DNA of 64,000 bases, taken from NCBI RefSeq assembly GCF_000341105.1, contig NZ_ANBB01000016.1:28738-92737 (forward strand), in the 5' to 3' direction. The position numbers and the translations under genes are program-made. Under the pieces are notes generated by a model. The model was not told where the DNA came from, did not search any database, and was given only the letters and a program-made list of their open reading frames with translations. Of this stretch, positions 18,049 to 25,569 are shown one piece after another. The stretch's first letter is position 1; each line of letters begins with the position of its first letter. This DNA comes from Nocardiopsis potens DSM 45234 (GTDB lineage Bacteria; Actinomycetota; Actinomycetes; Streptosporangiales; Streptosporangiaceae).

Positions 18049-20409
18049 ATGAGCAACCGGTCGCAGAGCGAGGCCGTCGCATATCCGACCAGTTCGCACT
18101 GGGGCAGCTACCAGGTCCTGGTCGAAGGGGACCGGGTGGTCGGCGCCCGGCCCGACCCGGACGATCCCGCCCCCTCGCCGCTGATCGGCAACGCGCCCGG
18201 CGCCCAGCACCACGCCACCCGCATCGCCCGGCCGTCGATCCGCCGCCGCTGGCTGGAGCGCGGCCCGGGCCCCGACCCGCGCCGCGGCGCCCCCGGCGAA
18301 GAGTTCGTCGAGGTCGACTGGGACACCGCGCTCGACCTGCTCGCCGCCGAGCTGCGCCGGGTGCACACCGAGCACGGCGCCGAGGCGGTCTTCGGCGGCT
18401 CCTACGGCTGGGGCAGCGCGGGCCGGTTCCACCACTCGCAGAGCCAGCTGCACCGGTTCCTCAACACCATCGGCGGCTACACCCGCAGCCGCAACACCTA
18501 CAGCCACGCCGTGGTCGAGGTGCTCTTCCCGCACCTGCTGGGCGCGCCCGCCGCGCACGACCTGCTGGAGCGGCCGCCGTCCTGGAAGGCCATCGCCCGG
18601 CACACCGACCTCATCGTGACCTTCGGCGGCCTGCGCGCCTCCAACATGTGGATCTCCTCCGGCGGCCGGGCCGCCGGCACCGCCCTGCCCGCGATGGAGA
18701 AGGCCGCCGCCGCGGGCGTGCGCACCGTGTCGGTCAGCCCGCTGCGCGACGACACCATCGACGAGATGGGCGCCGAGTGGCTGCCGGTCTCGCCCGGCAC
18801 CGACGCCGCCGTGCTGCTGGCGCTCGTCCACGTCCTGTTCGACGAGGGCCTGGCCGACCGGGACTTCCTGGACCGCTACACGGTCGGCGCCGAAGTGGTG
18901 CGCCGCTCGGTCATGGGCATGATCGACGGCGTCGTGAAGACCCCGGAGTGGGCCGAGGAGATCAGCGGCCTGCCCGCGCCCCGGATCCGCGCCCTGGCCA
19001 GGGAGATGGCGTCCGGCCGCACCCTGGTCAACGTGGGCTGGTCGGTGCAGCGCGCCCGGTACGGCGAGCAGCCGATGTGGGCCGGCCTGGCGCTGGCCGC
19101 CTGCCTCGGCCAGATCGGCCTGCCCGGCGGCGGGTTCGCCACCGGCTACGGCTCCACCGGGCGCTACGGCGGCGGCTCCACCCCCGGCGGCCTGCCGCGC
19201 TTCCCGCAGGGCGCCAACCCGGTCGACCGGCACATCCCGGTCAACTGCACCGCCGAGATGCTGCTCAACCCCGGCGGCGCCTTCGTCCACGACGGCGAGG
19301 AGCTCACCTACCCCGACATCAGACTGGTCGCCTGGTCCGGCGGCAACCCGTTCCACCACCACCAGGACCTGGCCCGGCTGACCGAGGCGTTCGGCCGCCC
19401 GGAGACGGTGTGGACGGTGGAGACGCACTGGACCGCCACCGCCCGCCACGCCGACATCGTGCTGCCCTCCACCACCACCCTGGAGCGGGACGACATGGCG
19501 GCCAGCCGGGGCGACCTGCGGCTGCGCGCGATGCCCAGGGCGGTCCCGCCGCACGGCGAGGCGCGCGACGAGTACGAGGTCTACCGGGCCCTGGCCGCGC
19601 GGCTGGGCCGGGAGGGCGACTTCACCGAGGGGCGCACCGCCGAGGAGTGGCGCCGGCACATGTACGAGGAGTGGCGGAAGCGGCAGAAGGAGGAGTTCTC
19701 CGCCGACCTGCCCGACTACGACGCGTTCTGGGAGGCCGGCTCGGTCGACCTGCCCGGCCGGGTCGAGGACGAGGCCCTGCTCGGCGACTTCCGCGCCGAC
19801 CCGGTGGCCGCGCCGCTGCGGACGCCCAGCGGCCGCATCGAGCTGTTCTCCGCCACCATCGAGGGCTTCGACCTGCCGGACTGCCCCGGCTACCCGGTGT
19901 GGCTGCCGGGGGAGGAGCGGCTGGGCTCGCCCCGCTCCCGGCGCTGGCCGCTGCTGCTCCTGGCCAACCAGCCCTCCGGCCGGCTCCACAGCCAGCAGGA
20001 CATGGGCGCCTACAGCCGCGGCCAGAAGATCGCCGGGCGGGCGCCGATCCGGCTGCACCCCGACGACGCGGCCGCCCGCGGCCTCGCCGACGGCGACGTG
20101 GTCCGGGTCTACAACGACCGCGGCAGCCTGCTGGCCGGCGTGCGCGTCTCGGACGACCTGCGCCCCGGCGTCGCCCAGCTCTCCACGGGGGCCTGGTACG
20201 ACCCGTCCGCGCCCGGCGTCACCTGCGCCCACGGCAACCCGAACGTCCTCACCTCGACCGCCGGCACCTCGGGGCTCTCCCAGGGCTGCACCGGCCAGCA
20301 CGTCCTCGTCGAGGTCGCCCGCCACCAGGGAGACCTCCCGCCGGTCCGGGCCCTGGACCCGCCGGTGATCATCACCCTGGAGCAGCAGGACGCCGAGGGC
20401 TGGGAGTAG
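18049..20409 (+). CDS. Molybdopterin oxidoreductase, BisC/TorA-like S- or N-oxide reductase (786 aa)
   Basis: The protein belongs to the DMSO-reductase family branch with a serine molybdenum ligand, here Ser118 in FGGSYGWGSAGRFHHSQSQL. The N-terminus starts directly with the catalytic domain (TSSHWGSYQVLVEGDRVVGA) and has no twin-arginine signal and no [4Fe-4S] cysteines. It is therefore cytoplasmic and resembles biotin or methionine sulfoxide reductases. The C-terminal bis-MGD domain includes LLANQPSGRLHSQQDMG and HGNPNVLTSTAGTSGLSQGC. No redox partner or molybdenum cofactor genes are adjacent. The ATG follows a purine-rich GGGGAGAGGGG. The substrate is uncertain among S- and N-oxides. Confidence 0.87.
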   Translation: MSNRSQSEAVAYPTSSHWGSYQVLVEGDRVVGARPDPDDPAPSPLIGNAPGAQHHATRIARPSIRRRWLERGPGPDPRRGAPGEEFVEVDWDTALDLLAAELRRVHTEHGAEAVFGGSYGWGSAGRFHHSQSQLHRFLNTIGGYTRSRNTYSHAVVEVLFPHLLGAPAAHDLLERPPSWKAIARHTDLIVTFGGLRASNMWISSGGRAAGTALPAMEKAAAAGVRTVSVSPLRDDTIDEMGAEWLPVSPGTDAAVLLALVHVLFDEGLADRDFLDRYTVGAEVVRRSVMGMIDGVVKTPEWAEEISGLPAPRIRALAREMASGRTLVNVGWSVQRARYGEQPMWAGLALAACLGQIGLPGGGFATGYGSTGRYGGGSTPGGLPRFPQGANPVDRHIPVNCTAEMLLNPGGAFVHDGEELTYPDIRLVAWSGGNPFHHHQDLARLTEAFGRPETVWTVETHWTATARHADIVLPSTTTLERDDMAASRGDLRLRAMPRAVPPHGEARDEYEVYRALAARLGREGDFTEGRTAEEWRRHMYEEWRKRQKEEFSADLPDYDAFWEAGSVDLPGRVEDEALLGDFRADPVAAPLRTPSGRIELFSATIEGFDLPDCPGYPVWLPGEERLGSPRSRRWPLLLLANQPSGRLHSQQDMGAYSRGQKIAGRAPIRLHPDDAAARGLADGDVVRVYNDRGSLLAGVRVSDDLRPGVAQLSTGAWYDPSAPGVTCAHGNPNVLTSTAGTSGLSQGCTGQHVLVEVARHQGDLPPVRALDPPVIITLEQQDAEGWE

Positions 20410-20504
20410 CCGGGCGGGGAGCGGCGGCGCGGGGCCGTTCCCCCGCCTCGCGGCCGCCGGGTGAAGGGCGTCACCTGGGACGCCCGCTTTTTCCAGATTG
20501 GTGG

Positions 20505-20523
20505 ATAGGTTAGCCTCTACTAA
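20505..20523. promoter_or_regulatory. Iron box (DtxR/IdeR/DmdR type)
   Basis: ATAGGTTAGCCTCTACTAA matches 15 of 19 positions of the DtxR-family consensus TTAGGTTAGSCTAACCTAA, including an uninterrupted TAGGTTAGCCT half. It lies about 145 bases before the siderophore permease genes, implying repression when iron is plentiful. Confidence 0.8.
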
Positions 20524-20666
20524 GTCGACCGCCGGGCCCGGGCACGGGTTCCGGTGGTGTGTGGTGTCCGGCGCCGGTCGGACGGCTTGGTGCTCGGGAA
20601 GAGCCGGAGGAAGACTGTGTCCTTGGGATGGCGGCTGAGCCGCCCCGCCTGCCGCGGCGGGGCCGG

Positions 20667-21779
20667 ATGAGCTCGGAGCGGACGACGGCCGTCATCGGGG
20701 CGTCGGCGGAGAAGGCCCGGGCAGAGGCCGAGCGCGAAGAGGCCGCCGCGGCGCTGGAGGAGCGGACGCGGAGCCATGTCCGGACCCGGGTGGTGCGCGC
20801 CGTCGGGCTGCTCGCGGCGCTCGGCGCCCTGGCGGTCTGCGTCGGCCTCAGCGTCTCGGTCGGAGCCAAGCCGATCCCGCTGTCCACCGTGTGGGACGCG
20901 CTCTGGAACAACGACGGCTCCTACGACCACAGCGTCATCGTCGAGCTGCGGGTCCCCCGCGCGGTGCTCGGCGTCTTCGTCGGGGCGGCGCTCGGCCTGG
21001 CCGGCGCCCTCATGCAGGGCCTGACCCGCAACCCGCTGGCCGAACCCGGCATCCTCGGGGTGAACTCGGGCGCGGCCGCCGCGGTGGTCTTCGCGATCTA
21101 CATGTTCGGCGTGACCAGCCCCGACGCCTACGTCTGGTTCGCCTTCCTCGGCGCCGCCGTCGCCTCCGTCGCGGTCTACGCGCTCGGCTCGGGCGGCCGC
21201 AGCCAGGCGACCCCGGTGCGGCTGGCCCTGGCCGGCACCGCGATCGCCGCCGTGCTCCAGGGCCTGGTGTACACGGTCATCGCCCTCGACGACTTCGTCT
21301 TCGACCGGATCCGGTTCTGGCAGGTCGGCTCCCTGGTCGGGCGCGACCTCGAACTGTTCCTGAGGGTCTGGCCGTTCCTGCTGGCCGGCGTGGTGATCGC
21401 GCTGGCGCTCGCGCCCGCGCTGAACACCATCGCGCTCGGCGACGACCTGGCCTCGGCGCTCGGCGCCCGGCTCAACCGCACCCGGGCGCTGGCCGCCCTG
21501 GCGATCGTGCTGCTGTGCGGCTCGGCCACCGCCACCGCCGGGCCGATCTGGTTCGTCGGGCTCACCGTGCCGCACGTCGCGCGCGCCATCGTCGGTCCGG
21601 ACCAGCGGTGGCTGCTGCCCTACTCCGCGGTGCTCGCCGCGATCCTGCTCACCGCCGCCGACACCCTCGGCCGGGTGGTGCTGCCCAACGGCGAGCTGGA
21701 GGTCGGCATCATCACGGCGCTGGTCGGCGCCCCGGTGTTCATCGCGTTGGTCCGGCGGAAGAGGATGGCCCAGCTGTGA
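20667..21779 (+). CDS. Iron-siderophore ABC transporter permease, FecCD family (370 aa)
   Basis: This is the first permease half of a siderophore importer. About nine to ten membrane spans are visible after a charged N-terminal helix (ASAEKARAEAEREEAAAALE). Family motifs are RVPRAVLGVFVGAALGLAG, GLTRNPLAEPGILGVNSGAA and GPIWFVGLTVPHVAR, the last including the coupling helix to the ATPase. The start is uncertain: an in-frame ATG 39 bases upstream is also possible, and a GGAGG further upstream is badly spaced for both. Its stop overlaps the next gene by four bases. An iron box upstream predicts iron repression. Confidence 0.88.
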   Translation: MSSERTTAVIGASAEKARAEAEREEAAAALEERTRSHVRTRVVRAVGLLAALGALAVCVGLSVSVGAKPIPLSTVWDALWNNDGSYDHSVIVELRVPRAVLGVFVGAALGLAGALMQGLTRNPLAEPGILGVNSGAAAAVVFAIYMFGVTSPDAYVWFAFLGAAVASVAVYALGSGGRSQATPVRLALAGTAIAAVLQGLVYTVIALDDFVFDRIRFWQVGSLVGRDLELFLRVWPFLLAGVVIALALAPALNTIALGDDLASALGARLNRTRALAALAIVLLCGSATATAGPIWFVGLTVPHVARAIVGPDQRWLLPYSAVLAAILLTAADTLGRVVLPNGELEVGIITALVGAPVFIALVRRKRMAQL

Positions 21780-22867
21780 CGGCGACCGAGACCCCCACCG
21801 AAACCGCGGTGCGGAGCCGCTCCCGCCGGGCCCGCCCGGCCCGGATCCTCCGGTTCGGCGACCGGGTGTCGCTGCGGGTGCGCCCGCGCGGCCTGGCCGT
21901 GGGCACCGGGCTCGTCGCCGCGATCACCGCGGTCTTCGCGGTCCTGCTCATGGTGGGCGAGTACGAGATCCCGCTGGACAAGGTGGTGCTGGCGCTGGCC
22001 GGCGGCGGCGAGCGGCTGGACCTGTTCTTCGTCCGCGACGTCCGGCTGCCCCGCGCCTGGACCGCGGTGCTGGTCGGCGCCTCCCTCGGGGTGGCCGGGG
22101 CGGTGTTCCAGAGCCTGTCCCGCAACCCGCTGGGCAGCCCGGACATCATCGGCTTCACCGGCGGCGCCGCCACCGGCGCGGTCGCCGTCATCCTGCTGTT
22201 CGGCGGCACCATGCTCCAGGTCTCGCTGGGCGCGGTGGCCGGCGGCATCGGCACCGCGGCCCTGGTCTACCTGCTCGCGATGAAGCGCGGGGTGCAGGGC
22301 TACCGGCTGATCCTGGTCGGCATCGGCATCAGCGCCATGCTGCTGTCGGTCCGCGACTACCTGCTGACCCGGGCCGACCTCACCGAGGCGAAGACCGCGC
22401 AGATCTGGATGATCGGCAGCCTCAACGCGCGCGGCTGGACCGAGGTCATCGCGGTCCTGGTGTGCATGGCGCTGCTGCTGCCGGTGATCTTCGCGCTGGC
22501 CCCGCGGCTCCGGCTGATGGAGATGGGCGACCAGACCGCGGGCGCGCTCGGCGTCCCGGTGCAGGCCACCCAGGCGGTGGCGCTCATCGCGGCGAGCGCG
22601 CTGACCGGCGCCGCGATCGCCGTCGCCGGACCGATCTCGTTCATCGCGCTGGCCGCGCCGCAGCTCGCCCGCCGGCTGCTCCGCTCCACCGGCACCGCCT
22701 TCTTCGGGGCGGCCCTGATGGGCGCCCTGCTGCTGATCGCCGCGGACCTGGTGGCCCAGCGCGCGCTGGCGCCGGCGCAGCTCCCGGTCGGCGCGGTCAC
22801 CGCCGTCATCGGCGGAAGCTACCTGGTCTGGCTGCTCTACCGTGAATGGCGGACCGGCCGTGCCTGA
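21776..22867 (+). CDS. Iron-siderophore ABC transporter permease, FecCD family (363 aa)
   Basis: This is the second permease, translationally coupled to the first by a GTGA overlap. Key segments are RLPRAWTAVLVGASLGVAG, SLSRNPLGSPDIIGFTGGAA, and GPISFIALAAPQLARRL as the ATPase-coupling region. A short basic N-terminus precedes about ten membrane spans. The two permeases probably form a heterodimer, as FepD/FepG do. No periplasmic-binding lipoprotein gene accompanies them here, so the receptor must be encoded elsewhere. Confidence 0.9.
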   Translation: MTATETPTETAVRSRSRRARPARILRFGDRVSLRVRPRGLAVGTGLVAAITAVFAVLLMVGEYEIPLDKVVLALAGGGERLDLFFVRDVRLPRAWTAVLVGASLGVAGAVFQSLSRNPLGSPDIIGFTGGAATGAVAVILLFGGTMLQVSLGAVAGGIGTAALVYLLAMKRGVQGYRLILVGIGISAMLLSVRDYLLTRADLTEAKTAQIWMIGSLNARGWTEVIAVLVCMALLLPVIFALAPRLRLMEMGDQTAGALGVPVQATQAVALIAASALTGAAIAVAGPISFIALAAPQLARRLLRSTGTAFFGAALMGALLLIAADLVAQRALAPAQLPVGAVTAVIGGSYLVWLLYREWRTGRA

Positions 22868-22907
22868 CGCAGAACCCCGCCGCACCGCAAACCTTGGAGA
22901 GAACGCG

Positions 22908-23780
22908 ATGTCCGAACCGTCCCGGCTGTGGGGAGAGAACCTGACCCTGGCCTACGACCAGAGCGTCATCTCCAGCAACCTGGGGATCAGCATCCCGGAC
23001 AACTCCTTCACCGTGATCGTCGGTCCGAACGCGTGCGGCAAGTCGACGCTGCTGCGGGCGCTGTCCCGGATGCTCAAGCCCACCAGCGGCGCGGTGCACC
23101 TGGACGGCAGGCTCATCTCCTCCTACCCCTCCAAGGAGGTGGCCCGGCGGCTCGGGCTGCTCCCGCAGTCCTCGGTCGCCCCGGACGGCATCACCGTCGC
23201 CGACCTGGTGGCGCGCGGCCGCTACCCGCACCAGAAGCTGCTCCGGCAGTGGTCCCGCTCGGACGAGGCGGTGATCGGCGAGGCGATGGACGCCACCGGC
23301 GTCTCCGACCTGGCCGAGCGGATGGTCGACGAGCTCTCCGGCGGGCAGCGCCAGCGGGTGTGGCTGGCCATGGTGCTGGCCCAGCAGACCCCGCTGCTGC
23401 TGCTCGACGAGCCCACCACCTACCTGGACATCGCGCACCAGATCGACGTCCTCGACCTCTGCGCCGAGCTGCACGCCGACCGCGACTACACGCTGGTCGC
23501 GGTGCTGCACGACCTCAACCACGCGTGCCGCTACGCCACCCACCTCATCGTGATGAAGGACGGCGCCGTCGTCGCCGAGGGCGACCCGACCGAGATCGTC
23601 ACCGACGAGCTGGTGGAGAAGGTCTTCGGGCTGCCGGTGCGGGTGGTGCCCGACCCCGAGACGCGGACCCCGATGATCGTCCCGGTCGACCGCAGGGGCA
23701 TCGCCGCCCGCCGCGCGGAGAAGAACGGCGCGGCCGGCGCGGCCGCGGAGGCCGCTGTGGAGCAGCCCCGCTCGGCTTGA
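22908..23780 (+). CDS. Siderophore ABC transporter ATP-binding protein, FepC/FecE-like (290 aa)
   Basis: This cytoplasmic ATPase powers the two upstream permeases. Walker A is GPNACGKST (about residue 40), the signature is LSGGQRQRVWLAM, Walker B is LLLLDEPTTYLD, and the switch histidine is in VLHDLNHACRYATH. The ASN/ACGKST variant and the YPHQKLLRQWS insertion are typical of siderophore-type ATPases. GGAGAG precedes the ATG. It is the last gene of the operon and is followed directly by a long palindrome that probably ends transcription. Confidence 0.93.
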   Translation: MSEPSRLWGENLTLAYDQSVISSNLGISIPDNSFTVIVGPNACGKSTLLRALSRMLKPTSGAVHLDGRLISSYPSKEVARRLGLLPQSSVAPDGITVADLVARGRYPHQKLLRQWSRSDEAVIGEAMDATGVSDLAERMVDELSGGQRQRVWLAMVLAQQTPLLLLDEPTTYLDIAHQIDVLDLCAELHADRDYTLVAVLHDLNHACRYATHLIVMKDGAVVAEGDPTEIVTDELVEKVFGLPVRVVPDPETRTPMIVPVDRRGIAARRAEKNGAAGAAAEAAVEQPRSA

Positions 23781-23807
23781 TCGGCCCCCGGCCCCGGCCC
23801 CGGCCCT

Positions 23808-23869
23808 GATGATCTTGACGCTGCGGGGGTGACAGAGCGCTCTGATACCCCCGCAACGCCAAGATCATC
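23808..23869. repeat. Intergenic palindrome (GATGATC type) between convergent genes
   Basis: Two 31-base arms with only four mismatches begin GATGATCTTG and meet at CAGAGCGCTCTG. It lies between the siderophore ATPase and the DHFR-like gene, which converge here, and could terminate both. The AGAGCGCTCT centre is shared with the palindrome at 63.9 kb. Confidence 0.85.
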
Positions 23870-23882
23870 GCGGGGAGGGCGG

Positions 23883-24467
23883 TCAGCCGTCGGCCGGGGC
23901 GGTGCCCTTGCGGATCCGGTACCGCATGACCGCAGTCTCCCCGGAGCGCCGGACCCACAGCGGCTCCAGCTCGGTCCGGACCGACCCCGGGCCGCCGAAC
24001 AGCCGGGTGCCGGCGCCGAGCAGGACCGGCAGCACGTGCACCTGGACCTCGTCGACCAGGTCCGCCGCGATGCACTGCCGGGCGACGTCCGCGCCGGCGA
24101 CGATGACGTCCTTTCCGCCGGCCGCGGCGAGGGCGCGCCGGACCGCCTCCCGGACGTCGCCGCTGAGGAAGACGGTGTCCGGGTCGTCCTCGGGCGGCCG
24201 GTGGGTGAGCACCAGCTCGGCGCCGGACCAGGCGCCGCCGAACGCCTCCCCGCTGGGCTTCCCCGCGTCCCGCCGCGCCACGTCGTAGCCGCGCCGGCCG
24301 CCCAGCATCGCCCCGGTCGCCGCCATCACGTCATCGACCTCGCCTTCGCCGGCGGCGTACTCGAAGACCCAGTCCATCGCGTCGTCCGGGCCCGCGATGA
24401 ACCCGTCCAGCGACATCGAGGTGTGCCAGAGGACGATCCCGCCGCCCTCCCGTGCCGTTCCCGCCAT
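23883..24467 (-). CDS. RibD/dihydrofolate reductase-like domain protein (194 aa)
   Basis: The fold is that of bacterial bifunctional deaminase-reductase C-terminal domains. It opens with VLWHTSMSLDGFIAGPDDAM and contains GAMLGGRRGYDV and KDVIVAGADVARQCI, which form the NADPH site, then ELVDEVQVHVLPVLLGAGTRLF near the C-terminus. Such free-standing proteins are common in actinomycetes and mostly uncharacterised; they are not true folate reductases. GAAGG lies seven bases before the ATG. Confidence 0.85.
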   Translation of the reverse strand: MAGTAREGGGIVLWHTSMSLDGFIAGPDDAMDWVFEYAAGEGEVDDVMAATGAMLGGRRGYDVARRDAGKPSGEAFGGAWSGAELVLTHRPPEDDPDTVFLSGDVREAVRRALAAAGGKDVIVAGADVARQCIAADLVDEVQVHVLPVLLGAGTRLFGGPGSVRTELEPLWVRRSGETAVMRYRIRKGTAPADG

Positions 24468-24593
24468 CGTCCGCCCTTCGCTCCGCCGGTTCCGCGCCGC
24501 GCCGGGCCCGCCGGGCCCGCGCCGCGCCGTACCGTACAGACCGCGGCGGGGGCGGGAAGTCATCGGCGGCCGCGCCCGGCCGGAGCGGCGGGC

Positions 24594-24624
24594 TTGACCC
24601 TCCCACCGTGTCAGGCCCTTTGAT
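24594..24624 (+). promoter_or_regulatory. MerR-type promoter with 19-bp spacer
   Basis: TTGACC and TTTGAT are separated by 19 bp. The spacer contains the dyad CCT-NN-CAC-C-GTG-NN-AGG (24599-24615). An over-long spacer with a central dyad is the hallmark of promoters twisted open by MerR proteins. The predicted transcription start is only a few bases before the merR ATG. Confidence 0.75.
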
Positions 24625-24634
24625 CGGGAGCACC

Positions 24635-25453
24635 ATGTTCGGAATCGGAGACTTCGCCCGGCACGGCCGGGTGTCGGTGCGGATGCTGCGCCACTACGAC
24701 GCGGTGGGGCTGCTGCGCCCGGCGCGGGTCGACCCGGCCAGCGGGTACCGCTTCTACGAGGCGGCGCAGCTGAGCCGGCTCAACCGGATCATCGCGCTGA
24801 AGGAGCTCGGCTTCACCCTGAGCCAGGTGGGTTCCATCCTGGACGAGCAGGTGGGCACCGAGGAGCTGCGCGGCATGCTCCGGCTGCGCCGGGCCGAGCT
24901 GGAGGAGGCCCGGTCGGCGGCGGAGGCGCGGCTGGCCCAGGTCGAGGCGCGGCTCCGGGGGATCGAGAGCGAGGGGCTCATGTCCGAGTACGACGTCGTG
25001 CTCAAGGCGCTGCCGGCGGTGCGCCTGGCCGAGCTGTCCGGGACCGCCCCGGGGTTCGCCCCGGAGGAGATCGGGCCGGTCATCCGGCCGCTCTACCGGG
25101 AGCTGTGCCGGCGGCTGGACGAGGCGGGGGTGGTCCCGGACGGCCCGGGGCTGGCCTACTACCGGGCCGCACCGGAGGGCGGCGGCGCGGTGGTCGTCCA
25201 CGCCGGGCTGCCGGTCCCCGCGGGCGCCCGGGTCGGCGGCGGGGTGGCGCTGGTGCACCTGCCCGCGGTGGAGCGCGCCGCCACGCTCGTGCACAAGGGG
25301 CCGATGGACGACGTGCTGCCCGCGAGCCAGGCCCTGGCGCACTGGATCGAGGAGAGCGGCCGCGAACCGGTCGGCGACTGGCGCGAACTCAACCTGGAGG
25401 TCCCCGAGGACCCGGCCGGCTGGGTCACCGAACTCCAGCAGCCGGTGTCCTGA
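24635..25453 (+). CDS. MerR-family regulator with GyrI-like effector domain (272 aa)
   Basis: The N-terminal MerR DNA-binding domain (1-70: IGDFARHGRVSVRMLRHYDA, SGYRFYEAAQLSRL) is followed by a coiled coil (about 80-120). A GyrI-like/effector-binding domain completes the chain (about 128-272; VVLKALPAVRLAELSG, AATLVHKGPMDDVLPA). This is the BmrR/TipA-like arrangement that recognises small lipophilic ligands. It probably activates its own promoter. No obvious separate target gene is adjacent; the upstream DHFR-like gene is divergent and could share control. Confidence 0.88.
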   Translation: MFGIGDFARHGRVSVRMLRHYDAVGLLRPARVDPASGYRFYEAAQLSRLNRIIALKELGFTLSQVGSILDEQVGTEELRGMLRLRRAELEEARSAAEARLAQVEARLRGIESEGLMSEYDVVLKALPAVRLAELSGTAPGFAPEEIGPVIRPLYRELCRRLDEAGVVPDGPGLAYYRAAPEGGGAVVVHAGLPVPAGARVGGGVALVHLPAVERAATLVHKGPMDDVLPASQALAHWIEESGREPVGDWRELNLEVPEDPAGWVTELQQPVS

Positions 25454-25492
25454 GCGCCCGCGCGGCGGCACCCCCGTTGCGGCGGCACTCCC

Positions 25493-25554
25493 GCCGATCC
25501 CGGCGCCGCGGCCGTCCCAACGCAGGTCGAGACGGCCGCGGCGCCGGGATCGGC
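25493..25554. repeat. Intergenic palindrome with perfect 24-bp arms
   Basis: GCCGATCCCGGCGCCGCGGC begins a 24-base arm that is exactly complementary to the other arm, with a 14-base loop. It lies between the convergent merR and helD genes, where it can act as a bidirectional terminator. It belongs to the same size class as the other intergenic palindromes. Confidence 0.8.
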
Positions 25555-25569
25555 GCCCGGCGGGCGGGG

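Noticed and set aside
16834..20325. Very long minus-strand frame opposite the molybdoenzyme and through the CitE-like gene
   Set aside because: The upstream 850 residues are low-complexity Gly/Ala/Val/Arg antisense to a clear oxidoreductase; only the CitE-like end is a real gene.
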